Positions 22,339 to 33,800 of a stretch of 64,000 nucleotides of DNA are shown here, one piece after another. The translations under genes and the position numbers were made by a program. Position 1 is the stretch's first letter; each line of letters starts with the position of its first letter. The stretch spans positions 13,618,743 through 13,682,742 of the forward strand of contig NC_087065.1 of assembly GCF_963678635.1 (NCBI RefSeq). Direction: 5' to 3'. The notes beneath the pieces are model-generated. The model searched no databases, had not been told where the DNA came from, and saw nothing but the letters and a program-made list of their open reading frames with translations. The stretch comes from Symsagittifera roscoffensis (lineage: Eukaryota; Xenacoelomorpha; Acoela; Convolutidae).

Positions 22339-23604
22339 TCAACTTATAATTGCGACGCCCTTTGTATGTTCGTCTTTATATCCCAGTTCCATATCTTTTA
22401 AGTTTTCAACCAACCCGTCAGTTTGAGGTTGGATCGAAACGTAGAGCCAGCCTAGAACCAGAAGCAACGCTCTGCCGATGACCAGATAGCTGAAAACGTC
22501 CAGACTTTCGTCACCAGTAAAATTATGCACTGATGAAGTTTCGGTCAAGTTTCTGTCGTAAGTATCCCCGTTTTCTGATTTGATGAATGTCAGGGAGTAG
22601 TTTCCGTACCACAGATTCGGAAAATTGTTGGAGAGCTGTATTTTGTCCTCGTATGTCGAAATGACACATGTCAGTCCCAGGGCTAGAAAATAGGCTATCG
22701 AAGCCCAAAGTCCAGCGTTGCATCTGACCAAAGTGCTGAAATAACCTCTCCTGGGTTTTTCCAGGTCCCATTTATCCAGGGTTGTCACCAAACACAACGT
22801 TGTGAGGAGGTAAAATGAGCACAAAAACGGGAGCCCCAAGTTCTCGTAAATCTTGACAAACTCTTCGTAACTGTGATCGATTAAAATCATTACAAAAATA
22901 GCCTGCATAACACCCAAACCCGCTGTTAGTCCGTACATAAACACTCCCAGTCCGTGGAAAAATTTTTGGGTCCAAACTGCAGCTTTGACTGTTGCGCCTT
23001 CAAATGTATCATTTTCTGCTTCATTTTCTTCGACATCTTCGAACGCCATTGTCTTACGAAGTCCGCTTGAGGTGAAACCAGACCTCGTTTCGACAAAAAC
23101 TCGTTTAGATGACATCTTATTTGTATTCGGTTTCACGAGCTGTTCGTTTGACCGATCGGTTTCGGCAGCTTCAACTGGTTTTGCATTGGGCTCAATGAAA
23201 TCATCCTGCAAGCCTTCGAACTCTTCGGGTAGCTCCCCCGAGAAATCGAACGTCTCATTGAGTCTCGAAGTCGGTTTTGATTTCCTTCGCCGCTTTTTCA
23301 CTGCTGTTTTTGTTTCCGCCAGACCCGATTCATCGTTTCGTGTCTCGTCCTGAGTGTTTTCCAGGCCCTCGGCATTGCTTTCTATCGTTTCTGCTTTCGA
23401 CTTTCGTTTTTTGCGCCTCGGTTTTACTGTCGTGTCTGCCTCTAATGTGGTTGTGCTATCTAACGTCGGCTGCTCGCGATTTTGTTCACGTACATCGCTC
23501 TGGTCTTCGCCGGCCTCGACAGCTGGTTTTGGCCTTCGTTTCTTTCGTCTAACTGGTTCAGTGGCTTCCGGTTCCAGAGGCAGAGGTGGCAAGGTTGGAG
23601 GCAT
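22339..23604 (-). CDS. TMEM237: TMEM237-like ciliary transition-zone membrane protein
   Basis: A single open frame of 421 aa, ATG at 23,604 and TGA at 22,339. TMEM237 is a tetraspan protein of the ciliary transition zone needed for cilium assembly; human mutations cause a Joubert-type ciliopathy. Here the N-terminal half (1-205) is hydrophilic, starts with a Pro-Leu-Pro motif and has three basic clusters (about 19-26, 63-70, 103-110), as in vertebrate TMEM237. Four membrane segments follow at about 217-242, 257-276, 293-317 and 369-391. The loop between segments 3 and 4 carries possible N-glycosylation sites (Asn335, Asn352, Asn361). Length is close to the human protein (about 408 aa). It has no intron, unlike both neighbours. 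Start choice: the first ATG of the frame, with a stop-rich region upstream. Confidence 0.85.
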   Translation of the reverse strand: MPPTLPPLPLEPEATEPVRRKKRRPKPAVEAGEDQSDVREQNREQPTLDSTTTLEADTTVKPRRKKRKSKAETIESNAEGLENTQDETRNDESGLAETKTAVKKRRRKSKPTSRLNETFDFSGELPEEFEGLQDDFIEPNAKPVEAAETDRSNEQLVKPNTNKMSSKRVFVETRSGFTSSGLRKTMAFEDVEENEAENDTFEGATVKAAVWTQKFFHGLGVFMYGLTAGLGVMQAIFVMILIDHSYEEFVKIYENLGLPFLCSFYLLTTLCLVTTLDKWDLEKPRRGYFSTLVRCNAGLWASIAYFLALGLTCVISTYEDKIQLSNNFPNLWYGNYSLTFIKSENGDTYDRNLTETSSVHNFTGDESLDVFSYLVIGRALLLVLGWLYVSIQPQTDGLVENLKDMELGYKDEHTKGVAIIS

Positions 23605-24163
23605 GAGTAATTAATTTTTGACAAATTGTTCAGTTTTTTGGCACTAATTCTCAATTTTGTTTTTGTGTATCAATGTGCATAACCAGAAAAATTAGAAAAA
23701 AGAGCGGCCTAAACGTATGTTTTCGTAAGGAACGTTTTGTTGTAAAAAGCACGTGCAAAAAGATTAAATTATGAATGTATGTAAATAAAACAACATAATA
23801 TCACTGATGATTATTTAAGAAAACGCATGATGTTTTCAAGTTAAAAATACGTAAATATTTTGCGTGCTAAAAACGTAAACATAATTTACCAAACATAGGC
23901 ATAGGTAGCAAGGGTTCTTTTAACGCCCGCCCACCCCCTCGTATAACTTCGCAATAAAGCTGATTAACAAATGACATGGCAACTTAGATTTAAAAAATCT
24001 GCTGTTCGAATATGATCAATCTTTCACGCAGACATGTTTTATAGTAGTTTAGAATATCTAAGAAACCTCTAAATGCACTATCGAATTTTTAATTGCAGAA
24101 AAATCAAAAATAGGGAACTGGAAAAGAGCAGAAACAGGAAGTCTTTGCTCCCATGATTTCGCT
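23605..24163. other. Intergenic space between TMEM237 and the Janus-domain gene
   Basis: About 560 bases, AT-rich, separating the ATG of TMEM237 from the stop of the upstream gene on the same strand. It should contain the TMEM237 promoter and 5' UTR and the 3' end of the Janus-domain gene. No TATA box or poly(A) signal could be assigned with confidence. Confidence 0.5.
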
Positions 24164-26962
24164 TCATTGTCTCTTCTTCTTGTTGAACATCTTGGCCATG
24201 TCTTTGTCACTGCCCCCTCCCCCTCCTTCCAATGAGGATCTGCCCCCTCCCATCTCGCTGAACACGTCACTGTCCTCGTTGGAGGAGACCATGCTGGGGG
24301 CGATCGAGGGCTCCGAGCCAGACCCGAACGTGGTCAGCTTCTCCATCTCTCGTCTCATCTCCTCTCTCCTAGCTTCAACCTGTGAACAACTCAACAATCG
24401 TTAAAAATCAAACTCCTACTTTTACCATCGAAAATAGGCTCTAACTCGCCAAAAACATATCTGGAAAACTGAAGTGGAAAATTTCATTGCATTTTTACAT
24501 TTAAAACATTTTTTTTTTTTATGAAACTCAAATGTGCGGTTTGCATTCTTCCTGCACTGGAGTTCCTTGGATAAAAATTGACTAAATTTGTGTTTTTTTG
24601 TCAATGTTAATAAAAGTGAAAAAAAAGTCAATTATAATCAAATTAAAAAACTTTGCTTTTAAACAAACTATACAAACGTATGGAAAGTTTGTGAAATAGA
24701 TATAATCGATATAATATATCCACAGAAAACGATTAAATAAAAAAATTGAAAAAGAGAAACTCAATTTTTTTTTTCAAAATTGTTTTCACAATAAATTAAG
24801 AATTTTTTTCAAAACAAATTGTGCTAAGATAGCGCTAAATTAATTTTTGCCTCGGAAACGCTAAATACTTTTCGTTAAAGTAAAATTAATTTTTCTTAGC
24901 CTAAAATTTTCTGATAACGACGTCAATCGATTGCTTTACATGCTCAAAACTAGACTGAAACTCAAAAATTTCAAACTGGTTTTTCTCGACTCTAGGAAAA
25001 TTTTAGAATTTTTTCTTAAATTCGAATCACAGTCAAAAGGGCTTTAATATGACATATCACTCGACTTATTCCGAGACCTATTAGGATTATTTGTGGTACC
25101 TGATTTTACGTGGAAAAAAATGAAACACACCCGAATCCAAAGTTACTCCTCATTTTCAATGATCGGAACAATGATTATAAAAACAGACCTTTTTCTCAAA
25201 TGCCTCCATCTGCGCAGTGAGCGAGTGCTTCTTGTCATCAAAAGGCGTGGCTGCTCCACGACTCACCATCAGCATAGTGGGTGACATTTGACCTCTAGGC
25301 TTCTCGGGACCCAGAGAAGGTGTTGGCGAGATTGTTGGCTGCGGCGTGCGTGATTGCGGTGACATCATAGAATGATGCGGCGATGTGTGATGTGGAGGCG
25401 GATGATGCGATACATGACGTTGTGACGAGACCTGCAATGACTGTCGTGTCATCGGGATACCTCGCTCACTTCCGCTACTCGAGCTGTTGCTGTAACTTCG
25501 AGGCATTGAATCCCATTGTTGGCTCTCAAGAGTAGATCTTTGATGTCGATCGAGCGTCGGAATTCCTGTGCGTCGGTCCATCGAAGCCCATCTGTTGCTT
25601 TCCCGGGGATCCATCGAAGCCCATCTTTCAGATTCTGCATGGTGTCTGAATCTTGGATCCGACACATGGTAACCTGATCTTGGATCCGAGTCTCGATACC
25701 CGGTCTGGGAGGACCAAGAGACTTGGTCTATTGATACTTTGGGCGGAGTTCCGCTCGTTTTAGATCCGAACGAAGACTTTGCAGAAGGAGGCGAATGTCG
25801 AGTCTTGGACATGTAGGTTCCATAGTAGTAATAAGTGTCGTCTCCTAATTTGGACTGCGTGACTTCGTGAGTCCTGTCAAATGCAATTTCCGGTTCCTCT
25901 TCGTCTTGAAACAATGACGACATCACAGGTGCAACAGACGTTTTTTCGCCGTTCTCGAATTTTCGAACGTATTCAACCTCGCTTGGCTGTGAATTGATGG
26001 TCCCGATTCTGTAATCTTGAAAAGTGTCAGCCAACATTGCGAGGACGAAGTCTTTTTTGATTTTTGGATATCCACGCTCTTTGTAGTCTGTGAAAAGTCC
26101 AATTCCCTGAAACTCAGACAGAACATCGGAAAACTTTTTGTCCAGGAGTCAATTATTCGAGTTAATCAAATTTCCTGCTTTGAAAACAATCTCCATATTG
26201 AAAAAGATACAAAAAGTTTTGTTCAGTTTAAAAAAACAATAGCTGAAATGATGATATAGCCAAAATGAACTTCAAAACTCATTCTTATCAACAGATTGAT
26301 CTTTTGCTCTTGAAGTTTTAGGACATGTCTCGACAACCTAAACAGCTTTTTTTGCATAATTTTCTATCACATAAAAGAAACCAAACTGAAATTCAAGTAA
26401 TGAAAACAAGTTTTATACTGACTTTGCGATCTCTGCTGATGATGAGGGATCCTCCAGCTGTGTACTGGAAGTAGAGTCCAGTAGCCGTCATCTCCGGCTC
26501 ATAGAGGTCAAACACGTCCACATGTGCCTGTGAGTCAGCAAATTCTTTTCAACTTTTCAAAATGGGGGGGTGGAGCTTTTAAAGAAAAAAGCGGCAGAAG
26601 ATTGGAATCGCGTGCACTATTTACCAGCTTTTTTCAAAAAGGGCGGAGGTTTGCTAAAAGTTACAAAAATCTCAAATTCTTAACGGTTGAATAGGGTGAC
26701 AGTTCTTAACTCTTTAAAAGGGTGACAGTTCGTTACCAAAGAGGGGGAATTAGTTAGAGAAATGCGAAGATTGCACGGCATAGTGAAGACTGACCTTGCA
26801 TTTTGTGGTGCCCCTGATGATCAACTTCTGCTCGAAGGGGGGCTTGTGGGTGTGCAGTTTGAACACGAGGAACTTCACATACCCGTCTTCAATCCCAATC
26901 CTCACATTCTCCACTTTGCGTAGTCTGTAGTTCTCTTCTAACAGCGGATACTCTTCTTTCAT
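24164..26962 (-). CDS. Janus/PHPT1-like domain protein with long disordered tail (4 exons, 468 aa)
   Basis: Exons (minus): 26,795-26,962, 26,423-26,527, 25,189-26,106 and 24,164-24,379. All have GT-AG borders and phase-0 joins, giving 56+35+306+71 aa. Residues about 15-125 align with 14-kDa phosphohistidine phosphatase (PHPT1/Janus): a strand before 'LIIRG' (Arg50), eight residues to His58 in 'HVDVFD' (same spacing as human Arg45-His53), 'GGSLI', 'DRKGI', and 'FQDYRI' near the end. The human substrate-loop Ser94/Ala96 positions are Tyr and Glu here, so phosphatase activity is doubtful. Residues about 150-390 are Ser/Pro/His-rich and contain two 'RWASMD' and two 'SDPR' repeats. The last exon starts with a Glu/Arg helix and ends in a basic tail. 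Canonical Janus proteins stop at about 125 aa. The initiator in exon 1 is the least certain part. Confidence 0.65.
25189..26106 (-). CDS. Third exon of the Janus-domain gene (low-complexity tail)
   Basis: An exon of 306 codons. Residues 92-125 complete the Janus-like fold. The rest is probably disordered: an acidic patch (DEEEPE), a YYYYG motif, then Ser/Arg/Pro-rich sequence with internal duplications visible in the DNA near 25,580-25,690, and a His/Pro-rich run at about 25,350-25,420. The acceptor used is the AG before 26,106, preceded by a TTCTGTCTGAGTTTC tract. An alternative acceptor slightly upstream would add about a dozen residues. Confidence 0.65.
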
Positions 26963-27720
26963 CACGTTGAGTGAATATGTGAGTAAAATCAAATTTTAAA
27001 AAATACAATCAAAAATTTAGAAAAAATAAACTAGAAAGATTTTTTTTGTTCGTTAATTTGAGTGGGCAAAATTGACAGCAAAACGCAAGTAATTTTGACT
27101 TTCAAATAGACTAAAAACCCACGATCTGTAAAAAAGTTGACTTTAATGTAAGAGTGATAAAATTGAAAAATAACGCACCGAAACTTAATTCAGCGCCGAT
27201 GAGTTAAATTATCGTTTGGGAAGAAAAACAATGAGAATTGTTAACATCAAGCAATCATTATTTCCATCATGCATCGGATTAACGCGGCTATTCCTACCAG
27301 CCATTCTACCGCAAAAGTTCTCCTCCTGGGTTACGATTTACAACATCGAATTTGCGCCAATCAACTCGGCGCCATATTACGCCGACTCAAAGTTTGAAAT
27401 GCCCTATTATGCCGACGTCATTACGCCGAAGCTCTTCCGTTATGAAGAGGTTAATTAAAAATTTAGTCTCGATGCCGTCTATATTTTTGTGAAGTTTTCT
27501 TTCAAATAATTTTTTTTTAAATAATACCATCAAATGAGGGACTTTTCATTTAAAAACAGACAGTATTGATAATTTGTTAAAAAAATCAATTTTGAGTTTA
27601 ACTACTGAAAAAAAAAGAAATTATTTAAGACTTTTTTCCGTTTTTCTGACTTAAATATGAATTTGACTCTTTCCGCATGTTGAAAGTAGCAATTTTTGAC
27701 CAAAATTGAATTGCAACAGA

Positions 27721-28366
27721 TTGTTGTTCCGACCATTGAAAATGGGGAGGAACTTTGTATTCGGGTGTCTTTCAGTATATTTTTTTCGTTTTTTTTGTTT
27801 TCCACGCAAAATCAAGTACCACAATTAATCATTGGAATGGATCGAATGATTTTTCATAAAAAAGCTTTTTCAATCGTAACTCGATTTAAATTGAAAAATT
27901 TTGAAAAAAAAATTCTCCGTGTTGAGAGAAACTGGTTTGCAATGTTTAAATTTTTGTCTAAATTCAATCTGATTAATAGCTGGTCACCGTGTAGGCTTAC
28001 AAAAGCTTATTAAACTCAAATAAAGGTAGCTTTTGAATTTTTTAGCGCAATTTCGGTAATCAAAAATTAGAAAAATCAAAACATTTCGACAAAAACGTTT
28101 GAAAAAAGTTTCGAAATTTTTCAAATGTTTTTAAGACTTTTTTTTTCATTTTTCTAGTTATTTTTCTTCAAATTTTTCTGCTAATTTCCAATTCAGTTTT
28201 GTTAGTATGACTTTCAAATATTTCTATGTTTAATTCTTTTGTTCAGATCTTTCCATAACAACATGCAGAAAAAAACGAAACCAATTAAAAAAATTTTTTT
28301 TTGTAATTTTTTAAGACTGGTTGGGAATTCTGTGCTACTTGCACAGTAACCAGCTATTTTTGTTTC
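27721..28366 (+). mobile_element. Palindromic-end non-autonomous element, copy A
   Basis: Begins 'TTGTTCCGACCATTG' with a small hairpin (CATTGAAAATG) and ends with 'TTCTGTGCTACTTGCACAG' (hairpin CTGTGC...GCACAG) followed by 'CTATTTTTGTTT'. A second copy with the same ends and similar interior lies at 31,978-32,579. Related ends with a CAGGGC/GCCCTG palindrome are at 38 and 60 kb. No coding capacity. Confidence 0.6.
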
Positions 28367-29501
28367 ATAAGCCATTAGAAATCTACCTCAGATAGAAGTT
28401 ATTGTTTTACTATTTAACAAAAAGTATACAGCTTTGAGTTTTTTTTTCACTTTACAAGTTCAGAATTGTATAACCTGCAAAAGTAGGCAAAAATGAAAAA
28501 AGAAGGTTCGAAACAAAGCTTTAGAAATAAATACTTTTAAGCTTGGGGAAAAGTTTTTTCAAATTCAAATTGCAGTTTTTTAACTAAAGAAAAACCAATG
28601 AGGTTGATATACACTTGAGAACAAAAGAAGGTTAAACTTACAACTTTCATTTAAGGTAACTTATGATTTTGTTTCAATTTTATTTTTAAGTTAGTTGAGT
28701 CATTTTTTTTCCATATCGGCCATTCATTATCAAATTTAGTTTACTGCGATATCAATGTGGTTTATCTAAATTGTTTTTATTAAACATTGTGACAAGACTC
28801 AATATCTTTATTTATAGCAGAGTTTTGATAAAATAGCAGAGTTTTTTGTTGGCTCAGAATTTAACTCGTTAAATTAAAAGTTCTGATCATGATTGTATCT
28901 TTTTTTCAAATTTTGCAATAAATGACTACTTGTTTTTCAATTTGAGGCAAAATTTGAAAAAAATCAGCCAACCAGATTGCAAAATTCAAGTTTTGTTTAA
29001 AAAGAAACAAAGTAAATTTTTAATTCGGATTCGTTCCATTTGCAATAAATCGATTTAAAAAAATCAGGTTGGTTGATAGGGATTGTCAGAAAAATAAAAA
29101 TTTGATTCTGAGCAATAGTAAATGATTCGCTACTTTAATATATACCAAAGAAAGTGTTTTCTTTTAGGCCGATTGATAGTGTTGATTCATTAAAATTGAG
29201 CATTTTCGGAACATACCGAATAAACAACGCGAACTATTAAGTCTGCGAATCTTAAGTTTAAAAGTGTTCTTTATTTCCAGATTTGCTATATTTCTATTTG
29301 AAACATAATTTTTTCAAAAATAAAACCATGTTTTTTATTCGAATATGTTCTAATTGCAAAAAATCAATAAAATTTTTGAATTTTAGGCTAGCTAATTGGT
29401 CGTAGTAATTTCGTGCGACTCTTTTACACATTGACACTGTTCAAAGTTTATAGATTTTCAGTAATTTCTTTTCCCAAAAACTATTCGAATTGAATTAAGG
29501 G

Positions 29502-29551
29502 ACAGTCGTAACAATCAGGGTTTTGCCCTGATATACGAGCAGTTTTGTTCT
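29502..29551 (+). repeat. Isolated right end of the palindromic-end family
   Basis: 'ACAGTCGTAACAATCAGGGTTTTGCCCTGATATACGAGCAG'-type end, matching the right end at 38,459-38,510 (hairpin CAGGG...CCCTG, then ACGAGCAGT.TTGTT). Other such ends are at 38,596-38,644 and 39,155-39,207 (plus) and 63,060-63,123 (minus). Confidence 0.6.
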
Positions 29552-29948
29552 GATGAGAATTTTACTATATAGGTAAAAAATGGAACACAGAAAGCGGCAT
29601 GTGAGGCCGAGGGATAAAGAGCCGATAAATTGATTGTATACTGCTAAAAAAATCCAGTATTATCAGATTATATCCATTAAACTCACAACGGGTTGCAAAT
29701 TATTTACGAGCTGACAATCAATTCAGAAAAATAAAGGTGCTTTAAAATTTTTAGACGTGAAATGCACTTCAGGGTTTCGAATGGATCTACTTAAAATTTC
29801 CACCCTTTTTAAGAAAAAAGTAAGCAGATCAAAATGGTCGATTTTTTGACCAATCAGAATGCAGCAAAATTAAACTTCTCAATAGAAAGCTCAGCGCTCT
29901 TATACTCTATTTATTTATAGGGGTGGAGATTCTTAAGTAGGTACCATA

Positions 29949-30342
29949 CAGGGGCAGATTGTTAAGTAGATCCATTCGACCCGCTGCCGACCCAAAGGGT
30001 CCCCCTTTGTACTATTTTGAGATATTCATTTTTGGTTGACGGACCCTAAAATTTTTCTAGAGGCTTCTCGGCCCCAATATATTCTAAATTTGGGGAGGGG
30101 GGAGCGCGCGCCACAAAGCGCAATTTTTTGGTCAAAATTTTCCTTAAAGTGCCTAAAAACGCTTTTTTGGCCTGTTTTTTTTTTCAAAAATTTCCCTACG
30201 GCGCAGAAAATTTGGTTAAAACGGGGGTCTTTATAGTGACTTGGAAGAGCTCCAAAAATCAGTTTGGTCCACCTAAAAGAAGTCAACTTTTTTTTGAAAA
30301 ACTGCCCCCCCCCCCCTCGAGAAAAGCGTAGATCCGTCCCTG
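29949..30342 (+). mobile_element. hAT-type MITE fragment
   Basis: Starts 'CAGGGGCAGATT' and ends 'TAGATCCGTCCCTG', the inverted ends of the family best seen at 45,108-45,440. The shared interior includes 'CCCAAAGGGT' and 'TTTGTACTATTTTGAGATAT'. A C-run (30,306-30,317) precedes the right end. No clear 8-bp target duplication. Confidence 0.6.
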
Positions 30343-30761
30343 TCCGGAGCAAAAATTGTTGAAAAGTTTGGTATTTATAGAGTTTTGTGTGTGCTCAAAA
30401 AGTCAACTTGATCGACTACGAAAATTGACACACTCTTCGAACGTTTTTTCTTTCAAGAATTCGCCCTTACCTCCTCGTGAAAATCCTAGATCAGCCCCCT
30501 GAACGCACTGAAAATTTTCGAGGACAAAGATTTTTGCCCTTTAATTTGTGAGATTTTTTAAGATTTCATTATAAATGCAGGAAAATAGGCATCGGGATGT
30601 CATGGAGCATCTTTTCATTGAATGAGAAATTCCGTCTAGACATGTAATTCCTGCGTCTGCTCTAAATCAAAAACGCATTCTTTTCCAATTAAAAAACATA
30701 AAATAGATTCCAAATTTTGAATTACTGAACTCTACAATGCAAAACATATAAATGGTTTTGA

Positions 30762-30767
30762 TTTATT
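30762..30767 (-). promoter_or_regulatory. Candidate poly(A) signal of the glutamate receptor
   Basis: AATAAA on the minus strand about 70 bases after the receptor stop codon (30,838). It is the nearest canonical hexamer downstream and is suitably placed to end the message. Confidence 0.5.
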
Positions 30768-30837
30768 AATATCAACAGAAACAGGTTATTGAACGAATAG
30801 ACGATAATTTTAATGCTCCATCTTGAACAAATGCGCT

Positions 30838-33800
30838 CTATCCCGGTCCCATCAAGTTTACGTGAGAGGTGCGAACTGCGTTGTCATACTTTTCTCCGAA
30901 CTCTTTTTGGATCTCCTCAAATTGACGCCGTGCCTCAGACGACTTGTTTGACGTCGGAGCCGAAGCTGGCGTCGCGTTACTCGGGTTTCGTTTCTTCAGA
31001 ATCGAAGTCGGCTGCGACCTATTTCCGGGTTGGTTCGTATGTGTCGGACTGTTCGACGCTACGCTACTCGGGTCCTCTGAAAGGTGACTCATAAGTTGAT
31101 TTTGATTGACAGGCGACTCAATACTTCGGCCACTGCCTCCGCCGAGTTCGGTGTACGAAGGGGCCCCATAAGTGCTCGGGTTCTGTTCGGTGGTGTGTGT
31201 CGGGGAAGACACCCTAGAGCTGGGCTGATTTGGGACGGGTGACATTAGGCCTCGGTGGGTGGGCTGAGAGGGGTAATTAAGGGCACCCATTTTGGGCTGC
31301 TGTGAGTTGGAATGGTTCGGCATTTTGGGTGTGCTAAGAGGAATAGCCTGGGGTCCGTTTCCAGCATACGGAAAGCCTGAAAAAATCAAAACAAATTAGA
31401 AGCACAAAACAGAAATTCTTTGAATAAAAAAAAGTTTAGTACTGAATTGATCTAGAAAGTTCTGATTGATTTACTACATATCCAAATTCAAGTTTTATTC
31501 GGATTTTTTGAGTTCAGTAAACTACGACGTCTTTAGGACGGAATTGAAAGTGCTGCCCTACTGGTGTAGCTTTGAGAAAAAGATGCTTATAGTGCTTGAA
31601 AATTCTAGAATATTCGAACTGTACCTTGAGAAGATTGAGGATAAGGCGGTGAATATTGTTGCGGTTGTTGTTGTGCTTGTTGTTGTTGTTGATAGTGATC
31701 CAGGGTATTATCGTGGCAATCGGAGTCGGTGGTCCGATGACTGCTGGCTAGTGCAGGAGTATTGCTATGGAGAGAAGAAGAGTGATTATGTAATAGTGGC
31801 TGATTGTTGCGTAATGTCGGGTTCGTGCCGCCCAGAGGAGCTGTTCTCTGCTGCTGGGTGAACTTGGCGGCTTTTTCGAAGTCCACGTAAGGACTCGGGG
31901 ATGTCATGTTGTCACGACTGAAATGATTTCACAATGACTAGCGATTTATTAAATGATCCAAGTAAATCTTTGCAAACTTTTGTTCCGACCATTTGAAAAA
32001 TGGGGAGCAACTTTGTATTGAGGTGTTTTAGTTTTTTTTTGTTTTCCACTCATCGGACTGGGTTGAGTGATATATCATAATAAAGCCCCTTGAATTGTGA
32101 TTCAAACCACATTTAAAAATTTCCAAAAAATGTTCCCAGTGTTGAGAAAAACCGGTTTGAAATTTTTGATTTTTCGTCCTAATTCGATTAGCGAACAAAG
32201 CAAGCGAGCAGGCTTACAACAGCTGAATTATGCCTAATTTAAGTCTTTATAGCGAACTTTTAATCAGTATTACTAGTTTTTGGAGTTTTTAGCATCATTT
32301 CAGGAGCCAAATACTTCAAAAAATTCAAAATTTTTTGTTCATTTTTTTAAGTTTTTCTAGTATTTTTTCTTCAAAATTTTTGTCCATTTTGCCTTTGTTA
32401 CTATGACTGTTTAATATTCTAATATGCAAAAACTATATTCTTACGTCAGATCCTCTTATCACACTACGCAGAAAAAACTGCACTAATTTGAAAAAAAAAA
32501 CATTATAAACCGTAGTTTTCTAAAGACAGTGGTCGGAACATTCTGTGCTGCTTGCACAGTTACCGTCTATCCTTGTTTATCATATGTCTTCGAAGTTGAA
32601 AATTCTCGTTAAAAAACTTGTTTGGAGAAAACTATGCTTGCTTCAATCTGCTTTCCATTTGTTTTTTTTCTCCAAGCTCGATCTCAAATAGTGAAATAGA
32701 TGCGATGACCAAGAAACTATTTAAATGTTGAGATAACGGTGCCAGGTCAAGTTTTTATTATTATTATTTTCCAGTTTTAGAAAATTTGCAACACGATGAA
32801 AAAGAACTAAGAAAGTTTTGAGACTCACTTGATTTGCATCTCGTGCATAAGGTGCACATCTCCACACACGTGGTCCACGTCCTTTAACTTCACCGCAGAC
32901 TTATTCTGTTGAAACTAAAAATGATTTGCTTCACTTCAAACATGAAAAAAATGGTGTCTCGTTTTTCCTGATACTTTAATTAAAGAAAAAACTAAGATTT
33001 GTCCAATGCTAAGCTTTTTCTACTTTCGCCTACATTCAATTAATGTCTTTTTTACATGTTATTAAAATGAAAAAGCCATTAAGAAAAGTTCTGCAAGGAT
33101 CTTTTTATGAATTAATCCCAGAACTTTTCTAAATTTTGGCATGACACGAAAACAAAATGATTTTTCAAAAATTTCATAGATTTAACACTAATAGGCAGCT
33201 AGGCATATAACTGGCCTTTTTGGTGCTCTTCCAATCATTATAGGCATTTTTTAAGTTAACTTTTGTAAATTATGGACACATTGCTTCTATCTTGAAAACC
33301 AGTCATAATGTTGTTTTCTAAACCAATCAAATCATCTTGATCCAACTTACTCTTTGAGTTAAGGTGTCACTGGCCCCACAAGAGCATTGATGTTGATAGT
33401 GTGGGGTTGAAGGTGTCATATAGCCCCCCTTCAGCTGGTGGGGGGAGGACGGAGCATGTGCAGGTGGAGTTCCTCCCCCTGCTGCCCCGGAAGCGGACAC
33501 TATGGACCCATTTCTCTTCAGGTCTTCTTTGAACACCATGCGAGAGAACTGTCTCTGTTTGACAAGATTGAAGACATCTTTGAACACTTCTTTAGTTTTC
33601 ACGTGCTCTTCTTTGTTCACCGCACGATGAAGTCTCTGAAAATGAGAACAGAACAAGGTGAATTTTCTAGTGTTACATTTGCTGCCAAAAAAGCCTGTTC
33701 TTATCAAATCTAGTTTACACGGTTTGATGTTTTTTTAAGTAAAATCCCAGATTAAATTGACAAAAAATGCGTTTCCATAAAAAGTCGAACCACTTCTATT

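Larger units (their letters stand above)
26963..30761. other. Intergenic region between the Janus-domain gene and the glutamate receptor
   Basis: About 3.8 kb, strongly AT-rich. It holds a roughly 645-bp palindromic-end element (27,721-28,366), an isolated end of the same superfamily (29,502-29,551), a hAT-type fragment (29,949-30,342) and, at about 27,340-27,440, a short cluster of 'TTACGCCGA'-like repeats. No gene or RNA seen. Confidence 0.5.

Noticed and set aside
25189-26106. NECAP-like PH domain suggested by 'GIGLFTD'
   Set aside because: Only a five-residue coincidence; the order and spacing of the flanking residues fit the Janus/PHPT1 core instead.
31466-31861. Plus-strand 131-codon frame
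   Set aside because: Antisense to receptor exon 17; its Val-rich run is the complement of the CAA (Gln) codons.
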